This document shows, piece by piece, positions 1-8,388 of a stretch of DNA of 64,000 nucleotides. How positions within the stretch are numbered: the first letter of the stretch is position 1; every line of letters starts with the position of its first letter. The notes under the pieces were generated by a model. It made no database searches, had not been told where the DNA came from, and was given only the letters and a program-made list of their open reading frames with translations. Location: contig DLPD01000029.1 of the NCBI GenBank assembly GCA_002479785.1, positions 121,169 through 185,168 of the forward strand, read 5' to 3'. The translations under genes were made by a program, and so were the position numbers. The DNA is from Cytophagaceae bacterium UBA7467 (GTDB lineage: Bacteria > Bacteroidota > Bacteroidia > Cytophagales > Spirosomataceae).

Positions 1-533
1 GCCATTCCGAGGGTACATAAAGACATACCGAATTTGGCAATCGAATACGCCACATGATTCTCAAACCAGCGCGCCTCCACATTTAAAGGAGGAGAAAGCG
101 TTAAAACGTGCGGATTTTCTGATTTCAATAAATAAGGCAAACAAGCCTGAGCGCATAAATAGGTACCGCGCGCATTAACCTGATTCATCAAGTCGTACTT
201 CTTCATCTCGGTGCTCAAGGTGCCAGTCAGTTGAATCGCCGACGCATTATTTATCAAGATATCAATGCCCCCAAAGGTCTCGACGGCTAATTTTACTGCT
301 GCTAAAACCTGATTTTCGTCACGAATATCCACCATACAGGCCAAAGCCTTTCCACCAGCCGCCTCAATTTCAGCCGCTGCCGTGTGAATGGTACCCGGCA
401 ATTTAGGATGTGGTTCAGAAGTTTTAGCCGCAATAACGATGTTTGCGCCCTCTGAAGCTAATTTTTTCGCTATCTCTAGTCCGATCCCTCGGGAACCACC
501 GGTGATAAACACGGTCTTATTTTTGAAGTGCAT
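1..533 (-). CDS. SDR family oxidoreductase, HSDL2-like (3' end outside window)
   Basis: Short-chain dehydrogenase/reductase read from an ATG at 533 leftwards off the window edge; 177 residues are visible with no stop. The N-terminal nucleotide-binding motif TGGSRGIG, the NNAS motif and the catalytic YSIAK (Tyr-x3-Lys) are all present. The wording around them (NNASAIQLTGTLSTEMKKYDL) resembles the hydroxysteroid dehydrogenase-like 2 subgroup, whose substrate is usually unknown. The missing part would be the C-terminal helices and any sterol-carrier domain. It is transcribed divergently from hemA, about 110 nt away. Subfamily assignment is from memory of motifs only. Confidence 0.85.
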   Translation of the reverse strand, partial: MHFKNKTVFITGGSRGIGLEIAKKLASEGANIVIAAKTSEPHPKLPGTIHTAAAEIEAAGGKALACMVDIRDENQVLAAVKLAVETFGGIDILINNASAIQLTGTLSTEMKKYDLMNQVNARGTYLCAQACLPYLLKSENPHVLTLSPPLNVEARWFENHVAYSIAKFGMSLCTLGM

Positions 534-642
534 ATAATTCCATTTTTTTCTTCTTCTAAATTACGATTTTCTTTCAAAGACAGATACATTTTAAACTTTT
601 GCATTGTACTTTTGTGAATTAATATTCACGCTTAAGACAGAA

Positions 643-1917
643 ATGATTTTACCTTTTAAATCCGTCAGCCTATCACACCGTACTGCGCCGCTCGCTATTC
701 GCGAGATGCTAGCGTTGAACGAGGATGAGAGCAAAGGATTTTATGTGAAGTGCAAGGATCTTTTTGGCTTAAATGAATTGTTAATTGTCTCTACCTGCAA
801 CCGCACAGAGTTCTATTTTACGTCTGATCGAGACATCTCGACCGACTTAATCAAGGCTTTCTTAATCGAAAAAGGATTAACAAACACCGCTGAATATCTA
901 GGTTATTTCAAGCAAATGGACGAAACAGAGGATTCTCTGCGCCATTTATTCGAAGTAGCGACCGGCTTGCAGTCGAAAGTAGTTGGGGATTTACAAATCC
1001 CGAATCAAATCAAAAAAGCCTACCAACAAGCGGCCGATTTAAATATGGCTGGTCCCTATTTGCACCGCTTGATGCATACTATCTTCTATTCTAACAAGCG
1101 TGTAGCGCAAGAAACGTCTTTCCGTGATGGAGCAGCCTCCGTTTCCTATGCAACCGTTGCCTTGGCTGAAGAACTTTCTCAAGCCCTACCTAACCCGAAA
1201 GTCTTAATCCTAGGATTAGGCGAGATCGGTTTAGATGTGTGCAAGAATATGGAGGAAAAGGATTTTGCGGAATTCACGATTATGAACCGTACAATCGAGA
1301 AAGCGGAGAAAATTGCCGCTGGAAAAGAACTTTTCAGAGTAGCTCCTTTCGCTGACTTGTGGAAAGAAATCGCCGCTGCTGACATTATTATCTCGTCTGT
1401 TCGCACAGATAGCCCTATCATCACGCAGGCAGAAATTAAGAAATTGCAATTATTGTCCTTTAAATACTTCATCGACCTTTCTGTGCCTCGTAGCATTGAA
1501 GAAGGTATCGAGAAAATTAATGGGGTGCTTTTATACAACATCGACACCTTGAAGGAGCGTGCAGATGAAGCTTTGGCTACTCGTTTAGCCTCTATCCCGG
1601 ATGTGCGCAACATCATCGAAGAGAGTATTGTTAGCTTTAATGATTGGTCAAAAGAAATGGAGGTTTCACCTACCATCCATAAATTGAAAAATGCGCTGGA
1701 ACAAATCCGCAAGGAAGAGATGAACCGCCATATGAAAGGTTTGACGAAAGAAGAGACGGAAAAGCTGGAAAAAATTACGGCTGGTTTAGTCCAAAAAATC
1801 ATCAAACAACCCATCATCCACCTAAAAGCCGCTTGTAAGCGTGGTGATTCAGATAAAATGGTGGATGTCTTGAACGACCTGTTCAATTTAGAGAGTTTCG
1901 AAGAAATCGAATCTTAA
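643..1917 (+). CDS. hemA: Glutamyl-tRNA reductase
   Basis: Catalyses NADPH-dependent reduction of glutamyl-tRNA(Glu) to glutamate-1-semialdehyde, the first step of C5-pathway tetrapyrrole synthesis. From the ATG at 643 it is 424 residues, normal for the family. The N-terminal domain carries the STCNRTEFY signature with nucleophile Cys52; the Rossmann motif LGLGEIG follows, then a helical C-terminal dimerisation domain. An in-frame TTG at 604 would add 13 residues but lies before a TAnnTTTG-like box (607-614) and adds nothing conserved, so 643 was chosen. A short inverted repeat (GTGAAT/ATTCAC, 614-629) sits in the leader and could be an operator; that is speculative. recX follows after 10 nt. 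Confidence 0.96.
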   Translation: MILPFKSVSLSHRTAPLAIREMLALNEDESKGFYVKCKDLFGLNELLIVSTCNRTEFYFTSDRDISTDLIKAFLIEKGLTNTAEYLGYFKQMDETEDSLRHLFEVATGLQSKVVGDLQIPNQIKKAYQQAADLNMAGPYLHRLMHTIFYSNKRVAQETSFRDGAASVSYATVALAEELSQALPNPKVLILGLGEIGLDVCKNMEEKDFAEFTIMNRTIEKAEKIAAGKELFRVAPFADLWKEIAAADIIISSVRTDSPIITQAEIKKLQLLSFKYFIDLSVPRSIEEGIEKINGVLLYNIDTLKERADEALATRLASIPDVRNIIEESIVSFNDWSKEMEVSPTIHKLKNALEQIRKEEMNRHMKGLTKEETEKLEKITAGLVQKIIKQPIIHLKAACKRGDSDKMVDVLNDLFNLESFEEIES

Positions 1918-1927
1918 TTTTTCCCTC

Positions 1928-2380
1928 ATGAATAGCGAGATTCTCCAAAAGCTGGCCCGCTATTGCGCCTACCAGGAAAGATGTGTGCAAGAATTAGAGC
2001 AGAAGATGAAGACCTTTGAGGTTTCTCCTTCAGAGTATGCTGACTATTTAGCCTGGCTTCGCGAAAATAACTACCTGAATGAAGCGCGTTTTGTCGAAAT
2101 TTTTGTCCGCTCGAAGTTCAACCAAAAAAGCTGGGGTCGCACGAAAATAAATTATGAATTGCGCAAGCGCGGTATTTCAGCTTCACTTGTCGCCACTGCC
2201 TGGGATGGCATCGATGATGCTGATTATATTGAGAAAGCCCGTACTATTTTACAGAAGAAAAAGGATGAAATCAAAACGGGGACTTCGCCGCAACGCTACC
2301 AGAAGTGCTATCAATTTGGCCTCTCTAAAGGCTATGAATCCTCCCTTGTTCGCGAGCTATTAAAGCCTCTATTTGCATAA
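1928..2380 (+). CDS. recX: Regulatory protein RecX
   Basis: 150 residues, matching the RecX family: small, charged, all-helical three-repeat architecture with the motif ARxVExxVRSKFNQKSWGRTKINYELRKRGI in the middle repeat (broken here as ARFVEIFVRSKF then WGRTKINYELRKRGI). RecX proteins bind RecA filaments and limit strand exchange. It lies 10 nt after hemA and is probably cotranscribed with it rather than with recA. Its last codons contain the -33 box of the next promoter, so the tyrosine operon starts its own transcript inside the recX 3' end. Confidence 0.88.
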   Translation: MNSEILQKLARYCAYQERCVQELEQKMKTFEVSPSEYADYLAWLRENNYLNEARFVEIFVRSKFNQKSWGRTKINYELRKRGISASLVATAWDGIDDADYIEKARTILQKKKDEIKTGTSPQRYQKCYQFGLSKGYESSLVRELLKPLFA

Positions 2381-2402
2381 AAGTAAAATTTTCCTACCTT
2401 TG
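2372..2402 (+). promoter_or_regulatory. Bacteroidota-type promoter of the tyrosine operon
   Basis: TTTG at 2372-2375, a 19-nt spacer, then TACCTTTG at 2395-2402. This matches the known Bacteroidota consensus (TTTG at -33, TAnnTTTG at -7) exactly in both boxes and spacing. The -33 box lies within recX. Expected transcription start is at or next to the leader-peptide ATG at 2407, so the leader mRNA may have almost no 5' UTR. Confidence 0.82.
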
Positions 2403-2406
2403 GCAT

Positions 2407-2472
2407 ATGAATTCACACGCAATCAACTATTTAACAGGGTATTATTACGCAGGTTATTACAACGCTGCCTAA
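2407..2472 (+). CDS. Tyrosine-rich leader peptide of the attenuator
   Basis: A 21-codon ORF with six tyrosine codons, at residues 8, 12, 13, 14, 17 and 18, and no phenylalanine or tryptophan. It begins 4 nt after the -7 box and ends with TAA at 2470-2472, immediately before the antiterminator. Position, codon content and the downstream alternative hairpins are those of a classical amino-acid attenuator leader: ribosomes stall at Tyr codons when Tyr-tRNA is scarce. It sits directly in front of an aminotransferase and prephenate dehydrogenase, the two steps that make tyrosine. Confidence 0.86.
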   Translation: MNSHAINYLTGYYYAGYYNAA

Positions 2473-2508
2473 TCGGTTATATAGTTTTTTGTCAATTATA
2501 TCAGCCGA
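2425..2508 (+). promoter_or_regulatory. Attenuator pairing regions (anti-antiterminator and antiterminator)
   Basis: Region 1 (2425-2435, AACTATTTAAC, inside the leader ORF at Tyr8) can pair with region 2 (2476-2486, GTTATATAGTT) at 10 of 11 positions. Region 2 extended (2473-2483, TCGGTTATATA) can instead pair with region 3 (2497-2508) in 11 pairs with one bulged C2502 and one G-U. The 2:3 pairing uses up the GCCGA arm of the terminator. Stalling over region 1 would free region 2 and favour read-through; complete translation covers region 2 and favours termination. Pairings were drawn by hand. Confidence 0.78.
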
Positions 2509-2525
2509 CTTTACGTCGGTTTTTT
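2503..2525 (+). terminator. Attenuator terminator
   Basis: Stem CCGAC (2505-2509) / GTCGG (2515-2519) with loop TTTAC, extended by a G-U and an A-T pair, followed by a T run to 2525. It lies between the Tyr-rich leader ORF and the aminotransferase ATG at 2531, so it can only act as a conditional terminator of the operon. Confidence 0.85.
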
Positions 2526-2530
2526 GTTTT

Positions 2531-3709
2531 ATGAGCTTACACATTCAAGCGGCGAGCCGCTTAAACAGCGTGGAGGAATACTATTTCTCTAAGAAATTAA
2601 AGCAGATTGCTGCTTTAAAAGAATCCGGTATGCCTATTATCAATTTAGGCATCGGTTCTCCTGACCTAGCGCCCTCTTCTGAGACGATCGCAGCCTTGAC
2701 TGAAAGTGCGGCAAATCCAGCCAACCACGCCTACCAAGGTTACCAGGGAATACCCGCTTTGCGCGAGGCATTCGCATCGTTTTATGCGAAGCATTACGGC
2801 GTAAAAGTTCATCCCGCTTCCGAGATTTTACCCTTGATCGGTTCTAAAGAAGGTATCATGCACATCGCCATGGCCTTTTTAGAAAAAGGCGACGTAACCT
2901 TGATCCCTAATCCTGGCTACCCTACCTATTCGGCGGCCTGCTCTTTAGCCGGTGCCACAGTAGAAAGCTATGAATTATCCGCTTCTAACGGTTGGTTACC
3001 TGATTTAAAGGCCTTAGAAAAACGTGATCTTTCCAAAGTAAAAATCATGTGGGTGAACTACCCGCACATGCCTACCGGAGCGCAAGCTACGGTTGAATTC
3101 TTCACGGAATTACGTGATTTTGCCATTCGCCATTCGATCTTATTAGTGAATGATAATCCCTACAGCTTCATTTTGAACGAAAAGCCCATGAGTATGCTTT
3201 CGATTCCGGGGATGCTGGACGTCGCCATCGAATTGAATTCCCTTTCGAAATCCCACAATATGGCGGGCTGGAGAATTGGGGCGGCTTTTGGGAAAGCCGA
3301 ATTCCTGGCTCCCGTATTGAAATTCAAATCCAATATGGATTCTGGGATGTTTTTACCATTGCAACAGGCGGCGGTGAAAGCACTTTCTGCAGATGCGGAC
3401 TGGTTTGCGAACCAGAATCGCATTTACCGTTCTCGACAAAAACGCGCTTTCGAATTGCTAGACCTATTAGATTGCGTCTATGATCCGGCACAGTCGGGCA
3501 TGTTTGTTTGGGCCAAAATCCCTGCTGCATTCGAATCAGGTTACGCATTATCTGATAAAATTTTAGACGAAAACGCGGTGTTTATTACGCCGGGGGGAAT
3601 CTTCGGAACACAGGGTGATGAGTATATACGCATCTCCCTTTGCGCACAAGAATCCGTTTTCTCACAAGCGATTGATCGCATCAAAAACCACAGCAATGGC
3701 ATCTCCTAA
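2531..3709 (+). CDS. PLP-dependent aminotransferase, probably aromatic (tyrosine operon)
   Basis: Class I/II aminotransferase of 392 residues. Fold-type I residues are visible: NYPHMPTG (176-183), NDNPYS (207-212), the PLP Schiff-base lysine K240 in SLSKSHNMAGWR, and the carboxylate-binding arginine R367 in YIRISLC. The longer reading from 2489 starts inside the attenuator and is rejected; ATG 2531 follows the terminator. Its coupling to tyrA and control by a Tyr leader suggest it transaminates 4-hydroxyphenylpyruvate to tyrosine and perhaps phenylpyruvate to phenylalanine. By sequence alone it resembles LL-diaminopimelate/aspartate-type enzymes, so the substrate is inferred from context. Confidence 0.88.
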   Translation: MSLHIQAASRLNSVEEYYFSKKLKQIAALKESGMPIINLGIGSPDLAPSSETIAALTESAANPANHAYQGYQGIPALREAFASFYAKHYGVKVHPASEILPLIGSKEGIMHIAMAFLEKGDVTLIPNPGYPTYSAACSLAGATVESYELSASNGWLPDLKALEKRDLSKVKIMWVNYPHMPTGAQATVEFFTELRDFAIRHSILLVNDNPYSFILNEKPMSMLSIPGMLDVAIELNSLSKSHNMAGWRIGAAFGKAEFLAPVLKFKSNMDSGMFLPLQQAAVKALSADADWFANQNRIYRSRQKRAFELLDLLDCVYDPAQSGMFVWAKIPAAFESGYALSDKILDENAVFITPGGIFGTQGDEYIRISLCAQESVFSQAIDRIKNHSNGIS

Positions 3710-4553
3710 AGTAGGCATCATCGGTATCGGATTAATTGGTGGATCCATCGCCTTGGGGCTTCGCAAGAGCGGCTGGGCCGCCGAAATCATCGGTATTGAT
3801 ACCAATCCCGAACACCAGAAAAAAGCACTAGCCTTAGGCCTCGTGGACCGAATCAAAACGTGGCAAGAGGCCATCGATGAAGTCGATGTCTTCGTTTGCG
3901 CGATTCCGGTAGATCTTTTGGTGGCTTTAATTCCATCCGTATTGGATGCGCTAAAACCAGGCCAAGTAATCATCGAGGTAGGTTCCACTAAAACGCCTAT
4001 TTTCGAAGCTTTACAAAACCACCCCAAACGTGCCCAATTCGTTTCTACCCACCCGATGGCCGGAACAGAATTCTCGGGTCCTGAAGCAGCCGTTCAAGGT
4101 CTATTCGTGGGTAAACGTGGTGTCATTTGCGACAAGGAACTCAGCGACCCCACTGCAGTAGAATTGATTGAAGATTTATACCGCAGGGGCTTAGAGATGA
4201 ACCTCATCTACATGGGGTCCATCGAGCATGATATGCACACGGCCTATATTTCACATATCTCACACATCTGTTCCTTTGCTTTGGCGAATACCGTATTAGA
4301 GAAAGAAAAGAACGAAGCCCGCATTTTCGAACTTGCCTCCACCGGTTTTGAATCCACCGTGCGTCTGGCAAAATCTTCCCCCGAAACCTGGAGCCAAATA
4401 TTCCACCAAAACCAGGAGAACTTGCTCGACGTTTTGGACGAATACATTAACACCCTGTTGAAATACAAAGGTCTGATGCTTTCAGGCAGCTACGAAAAGC
4501 TGAAAGAAGAATTAGGAAAGGCGAATGATATAGGGAGGATCTTGAAAGGATAA
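3696..4553 (+). CDS. tyrA: Prephenate dehydrogenase
   Basis: Oxidatively decarboxylates prephenate to 4-hydroxyphenylpyruvate, the committed step of tyrosine synthesis. 285 residues from ATG 3696: Rossmann motif GIGLIGGS (9-16), then HPMAGTEFSGPEAA (119-132) with the family's conserved His-Pro and substrate-site residues, and the helical C-terminal dimerisation domain (HISHICSFALA). The start overlaps the aminotransferase stop by 14 nt, indicating translational coupling; a longer reading from 3615 lies wholly inside the upstream gene. No chorismate mutase or ACT domain is fused. The chorismate mutase and prephenate dehydratase often found next to tyrA in Bacteroidota are absent here; a terminator follows directly. 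Confidence 0.93.
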   Translation: MASPKVGIIGIGLIGGSIALGLRKSGWAAEIIGIDTNPEHQKKALALGLVDRIKTWQEAIDEVDVFVCAIPVDLLVALIPSVLDALKPGQVIIEVGSTKTPIFEALQNHPKRAQFVSTHPMAGTEFSGPEAAVQGLFVGKRGVICDKELSDPTAVELIEDLYRRGLEMNLIYMGSIEHDMHTAYISHISHICSFALANTVLEKEKNEARIFELASTGFESTVRLAKSSPETWSQIFHQNQENLLDVLDEYINTLLKYKGLMLSGSYEKLKEELGKANDIGRILKG

Positions 4554-4555
4554 AA

Positions 4556-4578
4556 AAAAGGCCCATAAAGGGCCTTTT
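4556..4578. terminator. Bidirectional intrinsic terminator
   Basis: Perfect 9-bp stem AAAAGGCCC / GGGCCTTTT with loop ATAAA, T-rich on both strands. It sits between the convergent tyrA (plus) and M1 peptidase (minus) and can serve both. Confidence 0.9.
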
Positions 4579-4584
4579 CATTTC

Positions 4585-6534
4585 TTACCTTGAGCGAACA
4601 CTCAGCGGCTTCCACGTATTATTCTTCGAATCCATATCTGGGAATGAATGATCTGGATCAATCACCACCGACTTAATCGGAAGCTTAGTCGAAGTGCGGA
4701 ACGTCCAGCTAGCACCACGTTGCCAAATCTCCACCGGGAACGTGAAACGTTCTTTTTCTCCGCTCGTTAATTCCACTTCCACCACTGCTGGCATCGCCAT
4801 TTTGTCTAAGTTTTCGATGGTAATTACCGCACCTTTCGTAGGATCTTGTTCTACATAATCCACATCTTTTACGGATTGGTCTAATTTCCAAAGTTCATAG
4901 AACCAAGCTCTCCAGAACCAGCCTAAATCCTCACCAGCCCCATCTTCCATCGCACGGAAAAAGTCCATTGGGGTAGGGTGTTTGAAGGCCCATTTGGCGA
5001 TATAATTTTTAAAAGCATAGTCAAAACGATCTGGCCCTAAGATATGTTCACGTAAGATGCGCAAACCAAAGCCTGGTTTATTATAAGCCTCCCAGCCCAA
5101 ATTACGCGTTTGAATTACATCAGGAATCGACATAATCGGATCAGCTGTTTCACGGAACATCGATTTCGCGATCGCATGCATATCAAATTTACGGTTCTTG
5201 TACTCTCCCTTATTAAAGGCATCCGTCGAATAGAAATTAATGAACGTATTAAAACCTTCATCCATCCATGCAAATTTCCGCTCGTTATTCCCCACAATCA
5301 TCGGGAACCAGTTATGGCCAAATTCGTGGTCCGTCACGCCCCATAATGACGCCGTTTTATCCTTATAGCCACAGAAAATAATACCTGGATATTCCATACC
5401 TGAAACGACACCCGCAACATTCGTCGCTACTGGATAGGTATACTCGTACAACCAATTTGAATAATGCTCAATGGATGCTTTCACATATTCTGTCGAACGC
5501 GCCCAAGCATCCTTGCCATCCGATTCTACCGGATATACAGACACAGCTAGTGACTTCTTGCCACTAGGTAAATTGATACGACAAGCATCTATAATGAAAG
5601 CCTTAGACGAAGCAAATGCCACGTCGCGGGCATTATTACACTTAAACTTCCAGGTTAATCGATCTTTCGCCGGACGAGAAGCTGGATCTGTCACTTCAGC
5701 CGCCGAGCGAATCACGACAGTTGTTTCTGAGTTTGCAGCCGCAGCCCATTTCTTCACCTGATCCGCCGTATACACTTCCGTCGGATTCAATAATTCACCT
5801 GATCCCACTACGATATGAGAGGCAGGTGCGTTAATTGAATATTCGAAATTACCGTATTCTAAATAAAACTCACCGGCTCCTAGATAAGGCAACACGTTCC
5901 ACCCCTCGATATCATCGTATACACAAACGCGCGGAAACCACTGCGCCACTGTGTAGATCGCGCCATTCTTCGTTTGTTGGATACCCATTCTGTCCGAAGC
6001 ATTCTCCGGCGAAGTGAATGAATAAGCGATTTTAATTTTTGCTATCCCTACTTTTTCTGCCAAAGGAGACGCTAAACGAATCTGCATCCGCGTATCTTCC
6101 ACGATAAAGTTAGCTGGCTTGCCATCGATTGTTACACTCTCGATTTTATAACCACCTTCGAAAGCTAAATTTCCAAAGCGTCCACCCGAAATAGGCGTCG
6201 TCTTTCCTCCGCGCGACTGGGTATTGAAGCTATTTTGGTCTAATTGCAACCACAAAAACGGCAGCTTATCTGGGGAATTATTTTTATACGTAATTTCCAC
6301 ATCCCCCGTGATTTTGTTTGCAACATCATCTAAGGAAACGGCAATCTTGTAATCCGCCGAGTTTTGCCAATAACCCGGCCCAGGAACACCCGCTGCTGAG
6401 CGAGCAGGAGATACAGGACCATAGTTCCAAAGTGGATGAAACAATTCGTAAGCAGAATACTTACTTTGAGCTAATGCGGTTGTTGATACTATTAAGGCTA
6501 AGCCTAGAAAAACGTGTTTTTTAAACATATTCAT
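4585..6534 (-). CDS. M1 family metallopeptidase (exported)
   Basis: Zinc aminopeptidase of the gluzincin M1 family, 649 residues. The N-terminus has a Sec signal peptide ending near Ala22-Gln23. The catalytic domain shows the substrate-binding GMEYPG (379-384, the GxMEN equivalent), HEFGH (403-407) and the third zinc ligand E426, with the classical 18-residue spacing. A beta-sandwich precedes it, typical of M1 enzymes. The C-terminal helical domain of full-length aminopeptidase N is short, as is common in Bacteroidota. Likely periplasmic peptide turnover. It follows the acyl-CoA dehydrogenase by 2 nt, so the two probably share a transcript, although no functional link is evident. Confidence 0.93.
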   Translation of the reverse strand: MNMFKKHVFLGLALIVSTTALAQSKYSAYELFHPLWNYGPVSPARSAAGVPGPGYWQNSADYKIAVSLDDVANKITGDVEITYKNNSPDKLPFLWLQLDQNSFNTQSRGGKTTPISGGRFGNLAFEGGYKIESVTIDGKPANFIVEDTRMQIRLASPLAEKVGIAKIKIAYSFTSPENASDRMGIQQTKNGAIYTVAQWFPRVCVYDDIEGWNVLPYLGAGEFYLEYGNFEYSINAPASHIVVGSGELLNPTEVYTADQVKKWAAAANSETTVVIRSAAEVTDPASRPAKDRLTWKFKCNNARDVAFASSKAFIIDACRINLPSGKKSLAVSVYPVESDGKDAWARSTEYVKASIEHYSNWLYEYTYPVATNVAGVVSGMEYPGIIFCGYKDKTASLWGVTDHEFGHNWFPMIVGNNERKFAWMDEGFNTFINFYSTDAFNKGEYKNRKFDMHAIAKSMFRETADPIMSIPDVIQTRNLGWEAYNKPGFGLRILREHILGPDRFDYAFKNYIAKWAFKHPTPMDFFRAMEDGAGEDLGWFWRAWFYELWKLDQSVKDVDYVEQDPTKGAVITIENLDKMAMPAVVEVELTSGEKERFTFPVEIWQRGASWTFRTSTKLPIKSVVIDPDHSFPDMDSKNNTWKPLSVRSR

Positions 6535-6536
6535 TC

Positions 6537-8324
6537 TTATTTATGATCAAAAATAGTCAAAACTTCTTCGTCCATCAAACGCTTCGATAAACCCAAAGCC
6601 TTAGGAACCTCGTAGTGGTAGAAGAATTTCATCGTATGAATCTTGTCTTTGTAGAAGGCTTCGTCTTCAGTGCTCAAGCCACCTTTAGCTAAGGCTGCTG
6701 CTGCCACATGACCTTGCTTCAACCATTGCCACGCTACGGTAATCATGCCAAACAATTCCATATACAAGGTGGAATCAGCAAGGAAAACTTCGATTTCACC
6801 TTTCATTGCGAAGCCTAATTTATGCATCGTCACTTTCGTTAGATTTTCTAATTCTTTCTCTAACATAGCCGCATATTTCGCTATACTTTCGTGACTTTTT
6901 GCCACCGCAATATCCGCGTAAACTAATTTTCCCAAAACTTGTAAAGCAGCTCCATTATTCGCCGGAATACCGCGACCTAATAAAGTCAACCCATGAATAC
7001 CGGTTGTCCCTTCATAGATCGACATAATCCGCACGTCGCGGGCCATTTGCTCTAATGGGAAATCTTCTGTGTATCCGTAGCCTCCTAATACTTGCAAACC
7101 TTGGTTAACCGCCAGCGTTCCCATCTCAGCTGGATACGTTTTCGCTACGGTAGTCATAAGATCAAGCATCATTTGGGCTTCTTTCTTCTCTTCTCCCTCT
7201 AAGCTTTTTGCTAGGTCATCCCACATAAAGCATTGGAACAATAAGCCCATCGATCCTTCGACGATGGCTTTTTGGAAGTACAACATGCGTTGCACATCGG
7301 GGTGATTTTTAATGAGAGTAGGAGGTGTGTTCGGATCTTTATTGGTTAATAAACGACCCTGCGCACGCTCCTCTGCATATTGCTTCGAAGCATGGTAAGC
7401 AGCGGAAGCAATGTAAGCTCCACCCATTCCTACGCCTAAGCGCGCTTCGTTCATCATTTGGAACATATAAGACAAACCCTTATTCGGTTCACCTACTAGG
7501 TAACCTATCGAGTTTCCTTTATCGCCAAAAGAGAGGTGAAGTGCCGGTGTGGCTTTTTGGCCCATCTTGTGATAGACGCCTAAAGAGACCACTTCATTAT
7601 TCACTAATGTGCCGTTTTCGATGCGCTTCTTAGGAACTACGAAAAGAGAGATCCCTTTTGTTCCGGCCGGAGCGCCTTCTAAACGAGCTAAAACCAAGTG
7701 TATGATATTTTCTGAGAAGTGATTATCTCCTCCTGAGATGAATATTTTTTGGCCTTTAATGGCATAGGTTCCATCCCCTAAATCCTTAGCAGTCGTAATC
7801 ACATCATTCAAGGAGCTTCCTGCCTGAGGCTCGGTTAAACACATTGTACCTGCCCACTTTCCAGAAAGCATATTAGGAACATAGGTATCCGCTAATTCTT
7901 TCGAACCAAAAGAGGCAATGAGGTGTGCAGCCCCATGGGATAGTCCCGTAAACATCACTGCGGAATTATGTGCCGCACCACGAATGAATTCGTGTGCTCC
8001 ACCGATCATCGAAGGCAATTGCTGGCCACCGTGCTCTAAATCAAACGTGCAACCGATCATCCCGGACTCCCCCATCTCCTTCATATAAGGCTCAATTCCA
8101 GGGTGAACGTGTACAGTTCCATCGATTAATTCAGCCGCTTTACGATCTGAATCTACATAAATGGGACGTAAATATTTTTCAGCAATGGCATCAGCAGAAT
8201 CCAATACCATATCAAACATATCGGGTGTATAATCCGCGTATCGAGGATGTTTACAAAGGGAAGCAATATCAAAAACCTCTTTTAAAATAAAGTCTAGGTT
8301 GCGACGGTCGTATTCTCTTGCCAT
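6537..8324 (-). CDS. Acyl-CoA dehydrogenase
   Basis: FAD enzyme introducing the 2,3 double bond in acyl-CoA (beta-oxidation). 595 residues, the long form with an extra C-terminal domain rather than the ~380-residue short form. Visible are the N-terminal helical domain, the FAD/substrate motif CLTEPQAGSS (162-171), the second signature QVLGGYGYTEDFPLEQMARD (411-430), and the catalytic glutamate E438 in IYEGTTGIHGL. Cytoplasmic; partners would be an ETF outside this window. A possible weak promoter (CTTG, 20 nt, CAAATTTG reading on the minus strand, 8347-8378) precedes it. Confidence 0.93.
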   Translation of the reverse strand: MAREYDRRNLDFILKEVFDIASLCKHPRYADYTPDMFDMVLDSADAIAEKYLRPIYVDSDRKAAELIDGTVHVHPGIEPYMKEMGESGMIGCTFDLEHGGQQLPSMIGGAHEFIRGAAHNSAVMFTGLSHGAAHLIASFGSKELADTYVPNMLSGKWAGTMCLTEPQAGSSLNDVITTAKDLGDGTYAIKGQKIFISGGDNHFSENIIHLVLARLEGAPAGTKGISLFVVPKKRIENGTLVNNEVVSLGVYHKMGQKATPALHLSFGDKGNSIGYLVGEPNKGLSYMFQMMNEARLGVGMGGAYIASAAYHASKQYAEERAQGRLLTNKDPNTPPTLIKNHPDVQRMLYFQKAIVEGSMGLLFQCFMWDDLAKSLEGEEKKEAQMMLDLMTTVAKTYPAEMGTLAVNQGLQVLGGYGYTEDFPLEQMARDVRIMSIYEGTTGIHGLTLLGRGIPANNGAALQVLGKLVYADIAVAKSHESIAKYAAMLEKELENLTKVTMHKLGFAMKGEIEVFLADSTLYMELFGMITVAWQWLKQGHVAAAALAKGGLSTEDEAFYKDKIHTMKFFYHYEVPKALGLSKRLMDEEVLTIFDHK

Positions 8325-8388
8325 GGTTATAATGTTTAGGTTGTAACAAATTTGCAGAGAAAAAAACTATTATGCAAGCATACTATAT

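Noticed and set aside
614..629. GTGAAT-TAAT-ATTCAC inverted repeat in the hemA leader as an operator
   Set aside because: Only 6-bp arms in AT-rich sequence, no second copy seen; mentioned under hemA but not supported as a feature.
1179..1886. 235-residue minus-strand ORF inside hemA
   Set aside because: Fully antisense to a conserved gene, composition typical of a shadow frame, no domain.
2489..2530. N-terminal extension of the aminotransferase from 2489
   Set aside because: The extension lies on the antiterminator loop and terminator; it would be translated only through regulatory RNA and has no conserved residues. ATG 2531 fits the family start.
3615..3695. 27-residue extension of tyrA from 3615
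   Set aside because: Entirely inside the aminotransferase gene, and the Rossmann motif starts normally from ATG 3696.
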